A stretch of DNA of 64,000 nucleotides, taken from Planctomicrobium piriforme (GTDB lineage: Bacteria; Planctomycetota; Planctomycetia; Pirellulales; UBA1268). The notes under the pieces were generated by a model. It did not search any database. It was not told where the DNA came from and saw only the letters and a program-made list of their open reading frames with translations. The translations under genes were made by a program, and so were the position numbers. Shown here piece after piece: positions 48,339 to 58,083 of this stretch (position 1 is the first letter of the stretch; each line of letters opens with the position of its first letter). The stretch covers positions 62,001 to 126,000 of the forward strand of contig CAMBPQ010000001.1 of assembly GCA_945869735.1 (NCBI GenBank), written 5' to 3'.

Positions 48339-49199
48339 CTACCGGAAGATGCCGGTGGCGTACCAGATGCTGTTTGTCCCGCGGCGGATGTCGTAGCCAT
48401 ACGATGCATGCCGGCCGCTGACGGCCCGCCAGTGCCCCGACGATTGTCGCCAACTGGCAACGCAATCGACGCACGAGTCGAGAAGATCCTGGTGTTCCCA
48501 GCTCTCGGCACAGACTTCCGCCGCGGCCCCGCCGATCCGCTGCGACCGCACGTCCCAGCCATGATGGCCCTGGCGGCGAATCCTGGCCTGATGGGCGGAG
48601 TGTGTCTCGGCCTCGGCGCAGAGTCCGGGGTCGCACGACCCCTGCGTGCTGCAGGGCCGCTCGGGATGAATCCGCACGGCCATGACCATCGACCGCTGCG
48701 TCAGCGATGCCGGCGGAAGCGACGCGAGCGCGTCGATGTGCTCTGGCGCGAAGCGGTAATACTTCCCCGGCGTGCGGGGGAGTATGGAGACGATCCTCCC
48801 ATGCCAGGGAGCATGCGCGTGGTCGACCACGAAGAGGCCGGGGCCGCCGCGCATCTCAACGAGGCTCGGATCGCCGACAAGGGCTGCCGCGTCGGCCAGG
48901 CCGAGGCGACAGAGCACCCAGGGGGTGCCGCTGGCGGCAAACCGCTCCTGAACGTCGGGCTGCTCAAGCCGGCTGCCGGCGGCGTCGCCCTTTTCGCCGC
49001 TCTGGGGCTCGACCGACACCAGCAGCATTGCCCCGGTCTGCCGGGCGGCATCGCTGGCGGCGCCGTAGTCGTCGATCCGTTGGATGCCGGCGGACGAGAC
49101 GGCGGCGGCTGACAGCGGCGTCACTGCCGAGACACACTGCCCCGCGATGGCTGCTGCCGTGAAGACACTGCAGCAGATCCGCAGAAACGTGACGCGCAT
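48339..49199 (-). CDS. Secreted hypothetical protein
   Basis: Signal peptide-like start MRVTFLRICCSVFTAAAIAGQCVSA; C-terminal HSAHQARIRRQGHHGWDVRSQ. Confidence 0.55.
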   Translation of the reverse strand: MRVTFLRICCSVFTAAAIAGQCVSAVTPLSAAAVSSAGIQRIDDYGAASDAARQTGAMLLVSVEPQSGEKGDAAGSRLEQPDVQERFAASGTPWVLCRLGLADAAALVGDPSLVEMRGGPGLFVVDHAHAPWHGRIVSILPRTPGKYYRFAPEHIDALASLPPASLTQRSMVMAVRIHPERPCSTQGSCDPGLCAEAETHSAHQARIRRQGHHGWDVRSQRIGGAAAEVCAESWEHQDLLDSCVDCVASWRQSSGHWRAVSGRHASYGYDIRRGTNSIWYATGIFR

Positions 49200-49559
49200 C
49201 AGACACCTCATGAGAAGGCAGGGCACTTCTGTGCCCGGGCAACCGCCAGGGAACGGCGTCGATTGAACGCCTCGCGCCGGCCGCTGGCAAGCAACAAGGG
49301 CTACGTTGACTGTGCCGATCGGGTCGACTTTGCATGACTTACGACGGCCGCAATTTGTGGCAACTCCCGTGCCAGCAACGGCTTAACGCCGGGAGCGAGA
49401 AAATTCCACGATCAGCGTTCCCAAATGGGGGGAACTCGGCCCCCAGCGAGCTGCTGTGGAGGCTGGAAAGCCAATCGGGCTACACTTCAGCCCCTTCGAC
49501 CCGGGGCGGCCTGCCCCCCGTTTCGGCCCCAGTCGCAGCACCCTAGGACGAACGACCGC

Positions 49560-51518
49560 ATGACTTCACTTCGCCTCGCCCGTTTCCTACCCGTCGTCGC
49601 CCTCGTCCTGGTGTTGATCGATGCGGAGGCCGTGCGGGCCGCCGATCTTGCCACGCTGGCCGATCAACCGCTCGGTCAGGGCGAAGCGTTCCGGCCGGTG
49701 TCGCCCGGTCGGCTCGCTGCGGCAGCTTCGAAACTCCGCGAGGCTCTCGGGCCGCTCGACCGTCTGCTGGCCCGCAGTGCCAGCGGCACCAATTGGAAGA
49801 CCTACCTCGACTGGGCCGCTCTTCAGCAGCAGGCGGCGTCTGGTTCGAATGCCGACGCTTCCGTACTCCGCCGCGTCTTCGGCCGGCTCGACGCCGGCGA
49901 AAACGGTCTGGAGATGCCGCCGTTCGCTGCCGTCCGCCGGGCCGTGGCCGGGTATCTTGAGGCCGCTGACGCCGCCACGAACCCGCAGGCGGGCGACGTC
50001 TATCTGCAACGGCTCGACAAGCTTGCGGCCGCCGTCGCCGCCGGTGCCTCGACAGGCGTTCCTGAGTCACTCGACGCTGTTGGCCCGTTGCTCGCGCGGC
50101 TCGAGGACTCAGGCCAGGCGCCCGGAGTCATTGCCCGCATTCGCGGCGCCGTGAGCCGTCCCAACCTCTTCCTCGAGGTTGACGAAAGCCTGTTGGCCAG
50201 GGGTGTAAACCGCTCCGTCGACGACGTCTCGCCCATCAATGATGTTGTGCTCGGCACGCGTGTTCGGGGCACTGGACACACGACCGGTTTGGTGCGGCTC
50301 GATTTCGTCCCCTCGTCGGCAAGCGCCGTGGTCGACATCTCCCTCGACGCCACGAACTATTCTGACACGAAGGGCTCGCAGGGGCCGGTCACCGTCCGTA
50401 CGTTCGGCACCACAAAGGTCGATGCCCGCAAGCGGATGCTGATCGACGACCAGCGCATCGTCGCGCTTCCCGTCGAGGCCAGCGCCTCGACCAACACGCG
50501 GACGGCCGGCATTGGTGTCAATAAAAAGTTCGGCCAGCGGCTGATCCGTAAGATCGCCAGCAAGAAGATCGCCGAGATGCGGCCCAAGGCGGAGGCGATC
50601 GCGGAGAACAAGGCCCGCGAGAAGGTGCGTGAGCAGTTCGAGTCGCAGACGTCGGCGGCGATCGGCCAGGCCTCGCGTGACTACCAGGCAAAGTTCCGCC
50701 AGCCGCTCATGGAGCGGGGCTGGTACCCCGAGCTCCTCCAGTTGAATACCACCCAGTCGCGGCTGTGCGTCACGGCCCGCAAGTCGCTGGCCGACCAGAT
50801 CGCGGCCTTCACCGCCCCGCCGGCCATCGATCCCGACGCCGTGCTCTCGGCGCGGGTTCACGAGACGATGGTCAACAACACCGCCGAGATCACGCTCGGC
50901 GGGCGGACGATCACGCAGCAGTTCGTCGAGGAGCAGATGAAAAAGAACAACATCGCGGTGCCGATGGAATTTCAGAACGACGCTGACCAGCCGCCCTGGT
51001 CGATCACGTTCGCGAAGCGGCGGCCCGTCGATCTCGATGTCGAAGACAACCGGGTGAAGATGACCGTCCGGGGCACCCGCTACACCTCCGGCGATCGGGA
51101 GTTCGATGCGATGGACGTCTGGGCGGTCTATCGGATCGAGCCGGGCCACCCCGGGATCCGTCTCGTCCGCGATGGCGACGTGCAGATCTACCCGCCGGGA
51201 TTCGTGCCGGGGGGCGGCGAGAAGCTCTCGGTGTCGCAGACGTCGCTGCGGCGGATTCTCCAGAAGCGATTCAACAAGGTCTTCAAGGAGGTGGTCGACG
51301 TGGAGCCACTGAAGCTCCCGGGCGAACTGGAGCAGGCCGGCCCGCTACCGATGGAGCAACTCGACGCCCGTAAGGACGGCTGGCTGGCAGCCGGCTGGCG
51401 GAAGGCCTATCCGGTGGTCTATGAGTCGGCCCCGCAGGAGACCACCGTCTCCGGTGAGCCGACGCTCGCCGCGGCCATCGGGGCCAGGATCATCGAGACA
51501 TCCTTCCTCGCGCCGTAG
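49560..51518 (+). CDS. Large secreted hypothetical protein
   Basis: Signal peptide MTSLRLARFLPVVALVLVLIDAEAVRAA; 652 aa intact ORF. Confidence 0.7.
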   Translation: MTSLRLARFLPVVALVLVLIDAEAVRAADLATLADQPLGQGEAFRPVSPGRLAAAASKLREALGPLDRLLARSASGTNWKTYLDWAALQQQAASGSNADASVLRRVFGRLDAGENGLEMPPFAAVRRAVAGYLEAADAATNPQAGDVYLQRLDKLAAAVAAGASTGVPESLDAVGPLLARLEDSGQAPGVIARIRGAVSRPNLFLEVDESLLARGVNRSVDDVSPINDVVLGTRVRGTGHTTGLVRLDFVPSSASAVVDISLDATNYSDTKGSQGPVTVRTFGTTKVDARKRMLIDDQRIVALPVEASASTNTRTAGIGVNKKFGQRLIRKIASKKIAEMRPKAEAIAENKAREKVREQFESQTSAAIGQASRDYQAKFRQPLMERGWYPELLQLNTTQSRLCVTARKSLADQIAAFTAPPAIDPDAVLSARVHETMVNNTAEITLGGRTITQQFVEEQMKKNNIAVPMEFQNDADQPPWSITFAKRRPVDLDVEDNRVKMTVRGTRYTSGDREFDAMDVWAVYRIEPGHPGIRLVRDGDVQIYPPGFVPGGGEKLSVSQTSLRRILQKRFNKVFKEVVDVEPLKLPGELEQAGPLPMEQLDARKDGWLAAGWRKAYPVVYESAPQETTVSGEPTLAAAIGARIIETSFLAP

Positions 51519-51547
51519 GCCAATCAGGCTTCGTCACGGGGAGGCAC

Positions 51548-52042
51548 TCACTTCAGCGGCGCGAGGCCGGTGGTGGCACGGAGGGTGTGGATCTTTGCCC
51601 ATGCCGCCGGCGCTTTCCTCAACAGCCCGATAAGTTGGGACGTGTTGATGCCAAGCACCTGGGCGGCTGGTGCCATCTGCCAGCCAACCGCCTGAAGTTG
51701 ATCGAAGGCTTCGGCGAGGAGAGCCGGATAGTCGTCGTGGCCCACGCTGATGAGGAGCTGCCGGCCGCGGGTGCGGGACCGCCAGCATTCCGACGGCTGT
51801 GGCCCCGCTGGCGTGCGATGTTCGGTGGCCAAACGGAGCCGGAGCCGCCGGAGGGCCATGCGGCGGTTCTCCGACTGCGAACGCCGCTCGGAGGCTTCCG
51901 CGGCGATCCCCGTGGGCCTGTGGACAAGCACGACGGCGGTCTCGACCTTGTTGCGGTGCTGGCCGCCGGGGCCGCTGCGACGGGTGCGGACTTCATCGCA
52001 CTGTTTGGCAAGTGTGGCCGGTGGAAGAGCGGCTGGATGCAT
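51548..52042 (-). CDS. Peptide chain release factor-like protein (GGQ domain)
   Basis: DEVRTRRSGPGGQHRNKVETAVVLVHRPTGIAAEASERRSQSENRRMAL. Confidence 0.88.
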   Translation of the reverse strand: MHPAALPPATLAKQCDEVRTRRSGPGGQHRNKVETAVVLVHRPTGIAAEASERRSQSENRRMALRRLRLRLATEHRTPAGPQPSECWRSRTRGRQLLISVGHDDYPALLAEAFDQLQAVGWQMAPAAQVLGINTSQLIGLLRKAPAAWAKIHTLRATTGLAPLK

Positions 52043-52140
52043 GGTGAAAGGCGATCGCAGAGGGTTGAGGACCGACGTCGGCATCGTCGCCGGGAATGGG
52101 CTTCGGATGTCGGCCATCGGATGCCACAGCCAAGCTAGAT

Positions 52141-52248
52141 CGCATTTGACTGAGGTGGAACACCGGCTCGGGGGCGGCAAAAGTCTCGTCTCCGGGGCGA
52201 GGATACGCCCCAGGCTCCTCGAGCGTTCGCCGACCCCCTTGCCTCCCG
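52141..52248 (+). repeat. Dispersed repeat family R1, copy C
   Basis: GGTGGAACACCGGCTCGGGGGCGGCAAAAGTCTCGTC..GGCTCCTCGAGCGTTCGCCGACCCC. Confidence 0.87.
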
Positions 52249-52305
52249 TCAGGAAGCCGCAAGCGCAAGCGTGGGGAATGCGGGTAGCACCCCGCCCCGC
52301 TCCAC
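52243..52305 (-). repeat. Dispersed repeat family R2, inverted, abutting R1 copy C
   Basis: Reverse complement GGAGCGGGGCGGGGTGCTACCCGCATTCCCCACGCTTGCGCTTGCGGCTTCCTGACGGG. Confidence 0.75.
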
Positions 52306-52324
52306 CAAAGGCAGATCCGCTCTT

Positions 52325-52356
52325 GGTTTCCGCTGTGGGTTTCCGCTGTGGGTTTC
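52325..52356. repeat. 13-bp tandem repeat (about 2.5 copies)
   Basis: ggtttccgctgtg ggtttccgctgtg ggtttc. Confidence 0.9.
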
Positions 52357-54074
52357 TAAGGTTGCCACGACATCGCTCCATCCATCTCGAACGTGCTCTC
52401 CTTCGCCTGCGAGACGAGCGGCTCGAACGGGCGGACCCAGAGCGAGCGAAACTGCACGGGGTTGCCGTGGTCCTGAATCGAGATGGGCAGCGTGTCGGCG
52501 TGCTGTTGATAGCTCGGTGGCTCGTGCCACTTCGTCTCGCCGAGGATCACCGTGTCGGAGTGGATGGCCACGCCGTTGTGGATCACGCTTACCCGACCGG
52601 GTTTGTCGAGCGAGCCGTCGGCTGCAAACCGCGGCCTCGTGAACAGGATGTCGTAGGTCTGCCACTCGCCCGGCCGGCGGCAGGCGTTCACTGCCGGCGG
52701 GCGCTGCTTGTAGAGGGCTCCGCACTGACCGTCGGGATAGGTGAGTGGTCCGTCGGTGCCGTCCTCGAAGGAATCGAGCACCTGGATCTCGTACTTACCC
52801 ATCAGAAACATGCCGGAGTTGCCGCGGCCCTGCCCCTTGCCGGTGGCAGGAGCTGGCAGGCGGAACTCAACGTGGAGCTGGCAGTCGCCGAAGCCCTGCT
52901 TTGTTTCGATTAGTCCCTTGCCCACGGTGACGACGCCGTCGGCCACGGGCCAGTTCTGGCCATTGGCCCAGGCTGACATGTCCTTGCCGTCGAAGAGCAC
53001 GACCGCATCGGCTGGGATTGATGCCGGAGTGTTGGCCGCTGGGCCCGGATCCACGATCTTCGGCCGTGGCCACTCGATCGCCATCCGCCACTCTCCACTG
53101 GCGTGCTTCGCGCCTCGTAACTGGAGCCGTCGTGCACGGATGAGGTCGGTCAGTTGGCGGGCCTTGGCCTCGGCGTCGCCGAGGGGGAGCCCCCGGGGTG
53201 AGCCGGGTCGGAGATGGCCGGCGGCCTCCCTGGAGGCATCACGGAGGAGTTGCATCCGCAGGGTTACGTCGGGCAGGAAGGCGGCCAGAATCGTCGGCAG
53301 ATCGTCGGCCGTCGCCGCCGCTTCGGCTCCAAGACCGGTCAACACGGCCCGACAGATCGCCCAGTGGCCCTCGTCGTTCGGATGGACGGTGTCGGGGCTA
53401 AAGGTGAATGTCGGATCCAGCTTCCGCTTCTCGTCGAGCGCCGCCTTCATCGGTCCATGCACGTCGATCACGCACCAGCCATCAGCCCGCTTCGCGAGCA
53501 GCCACTCTGATTCCTTTGCGAGCACGGCGTCGTAGTCGGCGTCGCCCGCAGGGCCAGGTTTGCCGGGGAGCGGGATATAAACCGGCGGCGTGAGGTGGAT
53601 GATCTTGGCCCCGGTCTCTTCGACAGCGGCGTCCAGTCGCTCCATGCCGGCGGTGAACTTCGCGAAGCGGGCCTCGTCGAACGGCTGGTAGATGCCGCAG
53701 TTCATTCCGTAGCAGGCGAGCACGAGATCGGGCCGCACGACGCGGAGCACACGGTCGAGCCGCTCAAACAGATCGGGCCGGGGAAACGTGCCGCCCGCGT
53801 GCCCCTCCTCGGAGAGCCCCGACACCGTCTCGCTCGCGAGCCCCACGTTGATGACCTCGGCGGTGAGTCCTTCAAACTCCATCCAGGCGGCGACGTCGGC
53901 CACCCAGCGGCCATCCTGCGTGATGGAGTCACCGAGGATGGCGATTCGCCGCGCCGTACGGACCAGGTCGATCGGCGTCGGCTCGGCGGCCGGGGCGGCA
54001 CGCAGGGCACAGCAGGCCACGAGCAGAACGACAGACGGGAGGCCAACGACCCAGCGGCGGATGGAGACAATCAT
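52356..54074 (-). CDS. SGNH/GDSL hydrolase fused to DUF1080 domain, secreted
   Basis: RRIAILGDSITQDGRW.., DTVHPNDEGHWAI; C-terminal VVLFDGKDMSAWANGQNWPVADGVVTVG.. NSGMFLMGKYEIQVLDSFE. Confidence 0.88.
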   Translation of the reverse strand: MIVSIRRWVVGLPSVVLLVACCALRAAPAAEPTPIDLVRTARRIAILGDSITQDGRWVADVAAWMEFEGLTAEVINVGLASETVSGLSEEGHAGGTFPRPDLFERLDRVLRVVRPDLVLACYGMNCGIYQPFDEARFAKFTAGMERLDAAVEETGAKIIHLTPPVYIPLPGKPGPAGDADYDAVLAKESEWLLAKRADGWCVIDVHGPMKAALDEKRKLDPTFTFSPDTVHPNDEGHWAICRAVLTGLGAEAAATADDLPTILAAFLPDVTLRMQLLRDASREAAGHLRPGSPRGLPLGDAEAKARQLTDLIRARRLQLRGAKHASGEWRMAIEWPRPKIVDPGPAANTPASIPADAVVLFDGKDMSAWANGQNWPVADGVVTVGKGLIETKQGFGDCQLHVEFRLPAPATGKGQGRGNSGMFLMGKYEIQVLDSFEDGTDGPLTYPDGQCGALYKQRPPAVNACRRPGEWQTYDILFTRPRFAADGSLDKPGRVSVIHNGVAIHSDTVILGETKWHEPPSYQQHADTLPISIQDHGNPVQFRSLWVRPFEPLVSQAKESTFEMDGAMSWQP

Positions 54075-54078
54075 GGAA

Positions 54079-55737
54079 TCACTGCGTTGGTGTGGCGTTC
54101 TCGCGGATGGCGAAGAGATGGCTCTTGTTGGCGATGTAGAGAGTGTCGCCGACGGCGATCGGGGTCGAGTAGACGCTGTTGCCCATGTTGATCTCGGTAA
54201 GGATTTCCAACTCCCTGCCGAGCTTGAAGATCGTGATGTCGCCGTCCTCGTCGCCAATGTAGACCTTGCCGGCGGCGATCAGGGGCGAGCCCCAGCTGGC
54301 CGCGAGCATGTCGTGCGTCCAGAGCGGCTTGCCCGTCTTGACGTCGAGGCAGTGGAACAGGCCGCTGAAATCGGCGACGTAGAGTAGACCCTCGTGAATG
54401 GCCACTGTGCCGCAGGTACGGTGCATCGTCTCCTCAAAGGCGAGCTTGCCGTTGCCATTGGTGTCGAATCCGGGGTAGTGCCAGACGGCGGCGGAGTTGG
54501 GGTTGGGTCGCACGACCTCCCCCTGCTCCTTGATCACCGCCTGCTCCCGGCGGCGGGGCAGAGGGGTGTTGGGGTCCGCGAGGCTCAGAGCGAGCTCGCT
54601 CGATACATCGCCCCGCTTCGTGGGATCGATACACCAGAGATGGCCGACACCCTCGCCGTGCTCGGGATCCTCGCCCACCGCGATGTAAACGAGGCCGTCG
54701 TGTACCACCGGCGTGCCGATGATGTGATTGCGGTCCGCGCGGCCGCCGAGCGTGTACTTCGACTCCTTGGGATTGCAGTCGAACTGCCAGAGGAGTTTCG
54801 CCCGGGCTGGGCCCGAGGACGATGACCCGCCGTCGCCGCGGGCGTCGAACGAATAGAGCCAGCCGTCGCCGCCACCGAACAGCACCTGCGGCACACCGCC
54901 GAGTTCGGCGTAGGACGGGCTCGACCACTGGCCGTGGAGCACGTAGGCACCGGGCGAGCCGTCGGCCCAGAGCACCCGGCCGTCGCGCTTGTCGAGGCAG
55001 AGAAAGCTCGGCGCGTCGGGGTTGGGGAGGTTTAAGTGCCCCTCGTCGACGCCGTTACTCGTGTTGACGAACAGCAGATCACCCGCAGCCGTGACGCTGC
55101 AGGAGCACATGTTGTGCTGCGAGACGCCCAGCTGCTTCATCATGTCGAGCGTCCAGACGACGTCGGCCTCGTCGTCGGCCTGCACCTTCTCGGTGGTGAA
55201 GGGGCCGTCATTCTCGCCGTCGCGGAAGCCCTCGGTGTCGAGGCACTTCACCTCACCGCGGCTCGTGACATACCAGAGCCGGTCGCCCTCCACGAGTGGC
55301 GCGCAGCAGATCCCCTGGAGCGGCCAGTCGTGGACTCTCCCCGTGGGGAGCTTCTCGCTTGAGTCCTGCCAGAGGAACGAGCCGTCCTTGATGTCGAAGG
55401 CCAGGAGGCAGCCGAGGTCGGTGGCCGGCGGATAGCGTTTCAGCCAGCCCTTCCCGTTGTTACTGCCGACGAACGCCTTGCCTCCGGCGACCACGGGGTT
55501 GCCATACGACTGGCTGCCGAGGGCCGCCACCCAGGCGACGTTCTTCGACGTCTTCGGCTGCCAGGCTCCGGTGTCGGGATCGAAATCACCGGGCGCCCAT
55601 TCCGTCGGTAGGCTCTTGACCGCGGGCACATTGTTGCGGCTCGGCGAGCCGCCCCATTGGTTCCAGTCGGCGGCGACCGCCGGGGAAGCGAGCAGGACGG
55701 TCGTCGCGACGACCACATGGAACAAGAACCGGCTCAT
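54079..55737 (-). CDS. PQQ-like beta-propeller repeat protein, secreted
   Basis: DWNQWGGSPSRNNVP start, repeated GKPLWTHDM / GRVLWADGS type blades. Confidence 0.88.
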   Translation of the reverse strand: MSRFLFHVVVATTVLLASPAVAADWNQWGGSPSRNNVPAVKSLPTEWAPGDFDPDTGAWQPKTSKNVAWVAALGSQSYGNPVVAGGKAFVGSNNGKGWLKRYPPATDLGCLLAFDIKDGSFLWQDSSEKLPTGRVHDWPLQGICCAPLVEGDRLWYVTSRGEVKCLDTEGFRDGENDGPFTTEKVQADDEADVVWTLDMMKQLGVSQHNMCSCSVTAAGDLLFVNTSNGVDEGHLNLPNPDAPSFLCLDKRDGRVLWADGSPGAYVLHGQWSSPSYAELGGVPQVLFGGGDGWLYSFDARGDGGSSSSGPARAKLLWQFDCNPKESKYTLGGRADRNHIIGTPVVHDGLVYIAVGEDPEHGEGVGHLWCIDPTKRGDVSSELALSLADPNTPLPRRREQAVIKEQGEVVRPNPNSAAVWHYPGFDTNGNGKLAFEETMHRTCGTVAIHEGLLYVADFSGLFHCLDVKTGKPLWTHDMLAASWGSPLIAAGKVYIGDEDGDITIFKLGRELEILTEINMGNSVYSTPIAVGDTLYIANKSHLFAIRENATPTQ

Positions 55738-58070
55738 GGCACCACCTCCACGGACACGTTGTCGATGTAGATCTCAGAATCCTTCGAGTTGCCGAAGAAG
55801 CCGGGGCTGCCCCGCAGGTTGCCGGCCTCATGCACTCCTTCGATCGTCCACTCCGCTGGCTCCTTCTCGTCCCGCAGCCAGACCTTCCCGCGGAGGATCG
55901 CCGCGCCGTCCTTGGTGCGGGCCTCGAGTTTCATCCGATACCAGCAGCCCGCCTCCCAGGCGAACGGAATCGTCTTTGAGAAGTAGGTCGCCACCTGCGG
56001 CGGCCAACTGCGCAACTGCAACTGCTGGCTTGCACCCATCATATCGAGCGTGTACCGCTGGGCGATGAGCCCCATGTCGGGCATTCGCGCCAGCTCGAGG
56101 GCCGCCGGGTTGCCAAAGGCCTTCGCGAAGGCATCGGCATCGGTCACTCCGGACTTCGCCGCATCGGAGGCAGGCGAGCCCGGCTTCTCCACGCCCGTCT
56201 CCTGGGCGCGGAGATCGGCCTGGATCGCGTAGTCATGCAGGGCAATCGGCCCGATCCAGCCCTGACTCCTCGTGCCCTTTGGGATCGTTGTCACCTTCAC
56301 AAGGCACTTTGAGCCCTCGACCTCGCGGACAACGTGGCGATACCGCATGCCGATCCAGGGCAGCGGCGGCTCCCCCTTCAGCGCACCCGTCTTGGGGTCG
56401 GCGGCAAGGGCAATGTCCTCGAAGTCGAACGTCCAGGGCAGCAGCGGCATCGAACGGATCCGAGCTTTGCCTTCGAGGCTTCCGACCTTGGCCGTGACGA
56501 TCGCCGCGGCGTGCTTGCCTGCGGGAGCGGTGTAGGTGCCACCGGCCGCGACCGTGCCGGCGGTCGTGGAAAACTCGGCTGGCGATTCCTTCACGAACCG
56601 TCCGGCTGCGTCGTAGAGCCGCACCGTCAGCGGCAGCGTCGCACCGGCGGCAACCTGCGCCTCAGCAGGCACGATCTGCACCCAGGCCGGCTCGCCGGCG
56701 AGGCCATTTGTCTCTAAGGCCGCGACCTGGGCCCGCGTCGGTTGCGGGCCGGTCTCGTCGGCCGCGCGAGGTTCGCCCAGGCAGTAGAGTCTCGCACCCG
56801 TCGTGAGGTAGATCCGCCCGTGAGAGGCGATGGCCGAGGCGCTGACCTCGTCGTCTTCATCGAGCCGCATCCGATTCACGAACTTCAGGCCGTCTTTGGT
56901 CGGCTCGAGCACGTGCCAGCCGCCGGTCGAGCAGATGGAGAGTTTGCCGTCGGCCACGAGCGGGCTGCCGCGGACGATCGTGCCGAGAAGCTTCACTGGC
57001 TTGCCGACCGGCTCGCCAGTGGCCTTGTCGAAGGTGTAGACCTTCGCGCCGTCGTCGACGAAGTAGACGCGATCACCGAGCACGACCGGCATCGACCGGC
57101 CGTCCATCACGCCCTTCTTCTGCCAGACGACGTTCGTGGCGGTGATATCGCCCATGCCCACGCCCTTGAAACAGGTCACGGAGCCCATCGACGTGTTGTC
57201 GAGGTTCTCCTCCGACTGCGAGACGATCACTGTCTCGCCGTCGATGAGCGGCGACGTATTGATGCCGCGGCGGGAGAGTTTGAAGTTCCAGACGGCCTTG
57301 CCCGTCCGCGGCTGGAAGTTCCAGACGTTGCCGTCGCTTGAGCCGAAGACGAGGGCCGCCTGGCCGCCGAGGTTCGCCAGCGACGGCGTGCTATAGGTCG
57401 TGTCTTCAGGAAGTTCCTTGGTGCCGTTCATCCAGCGCACCTCCCCCGTGGCCGTGTCCATGCCCAGAAAGCGGTGGGCAGGCCGGGCCGTGTCGCCCCA
57501 GCCGGTGACGACAGCGCTGGCGATGACGAGGTCCTCGAACACCACCGGGACGTTCGTCCGCCCGCCGTAGGTGGAGAGGAAACCAAACTCCTCGTGGAGC
57601 GACCGCTGCCATTTCGTCGTGCCGGTGGCGGCGTCGATGGCGGTAAACACGCCACAGACACCGTGGGCGAAGACGGTGTTTGTGGCGGGGTCGGCGACCA
57701 CGGCCGACCAGCCAACCCGCTCGGCCGGCACGTCGGAGAGGTAGACGTTGAACACGTTCTCCCAGAGTTTCTTGCCGGTGGCGGCGTCGAGGCAGAGCAC
57801 CTTCTCCGCCTCCGCCGCCGTTCCCGGCGCGTGCCGCACGAGGGTGAAGAGTCTGCCCCCCATGATCACGGGCGTGGAGATCCCGCCAGCCGCGTCGTTT
57901 TTCCAGAGCACGTTCGTGCCCTGCGCTGAGTCGAACGACGTGACCAGCGGCGGGCCAGCGTAGTGCCGATCCTGGAGTCGCCCGCGCCAATCAGGCCAGT
58001 CACCTCCCTGCGCCACGCCGCAGGCGAGCGGCAGGACGGCGAGGCAGATCGTGGTGCGGAGATGAATCAT
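55734..58070 (-). CDS. PQQ-like beta-propeller repeat protein, larger, secreted
   Basis: GDWPDWRGRLQDRHYAG, LCLDAATGKKLWENVFN, AIDAATGTTKWQRSL. Confidence 0.88.
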   Translation of the reverse strand: MIHLRTTICLAVLPLACGVAQGGDWPDWRGRLQDRHYAGPPLVTSFDSAQGTNVLWKNDAAGGISTPVIMGGRLFTLVRHAPGTAAEAEKVLCLDAATGKKLWENVFNVYLSDVPAERVGWSAVVADPATNTVFAHGVCGVFTAIDAATGTTKWQRSLHEEFGFLSTYGGRTNVPVVFEDLVIASAVVTGWGDTARPAHRFLGMDTATGEVRWMNGTKELPEDTTYSTPSLANLGGQAALVFGSSDGNVWNFQPRTGKAVWNFKLSRRGINTSPLIDGETVIVSQSEENLDNTSMGSVTCFKGVGMGDITATNVVWQKKGVMDGRSMPVVLGDRVYFVDDGAKVYTFDKATGEPVGKPVKLLGTIVRGSPLVADGKLSICSTGGWHVLEPTKDGLKFVNRMRLDEDDEVSASAIASHGRIYLTTGARLYCLGEPRAADETGPQPTRAQVAALETNGLAGEPAWVQIVPAEAQVAAGATLPLTVRLYDAAGRFVKESPAEFSTTAGTVAAGGTYTAPAGKHAAAIVTAKVGSLEGKARIRSMPLLPWTFDFEDIALAADPKTGALKGEPPLPWIGMRYRHVVREVEGSKCLVKVTTIPKGTRSQGWIGPIALHDYAIQADLRAQETGVEKPGSPASDAAKSGVTDADAFAKAFGNPAALELARMPDMGLIAQRYTLDMMGASQQLQLRSWPPQVATYFSKTIPFAWEAGCWYRMKLEARTKDGAAILRGKVWLRDEKEPAEWTIEGVHEAGNLRGSPGFFGNSKDSEIYIDNVSVEVVP

Positions 58071-58083
58071 CGGAAATACTCCT

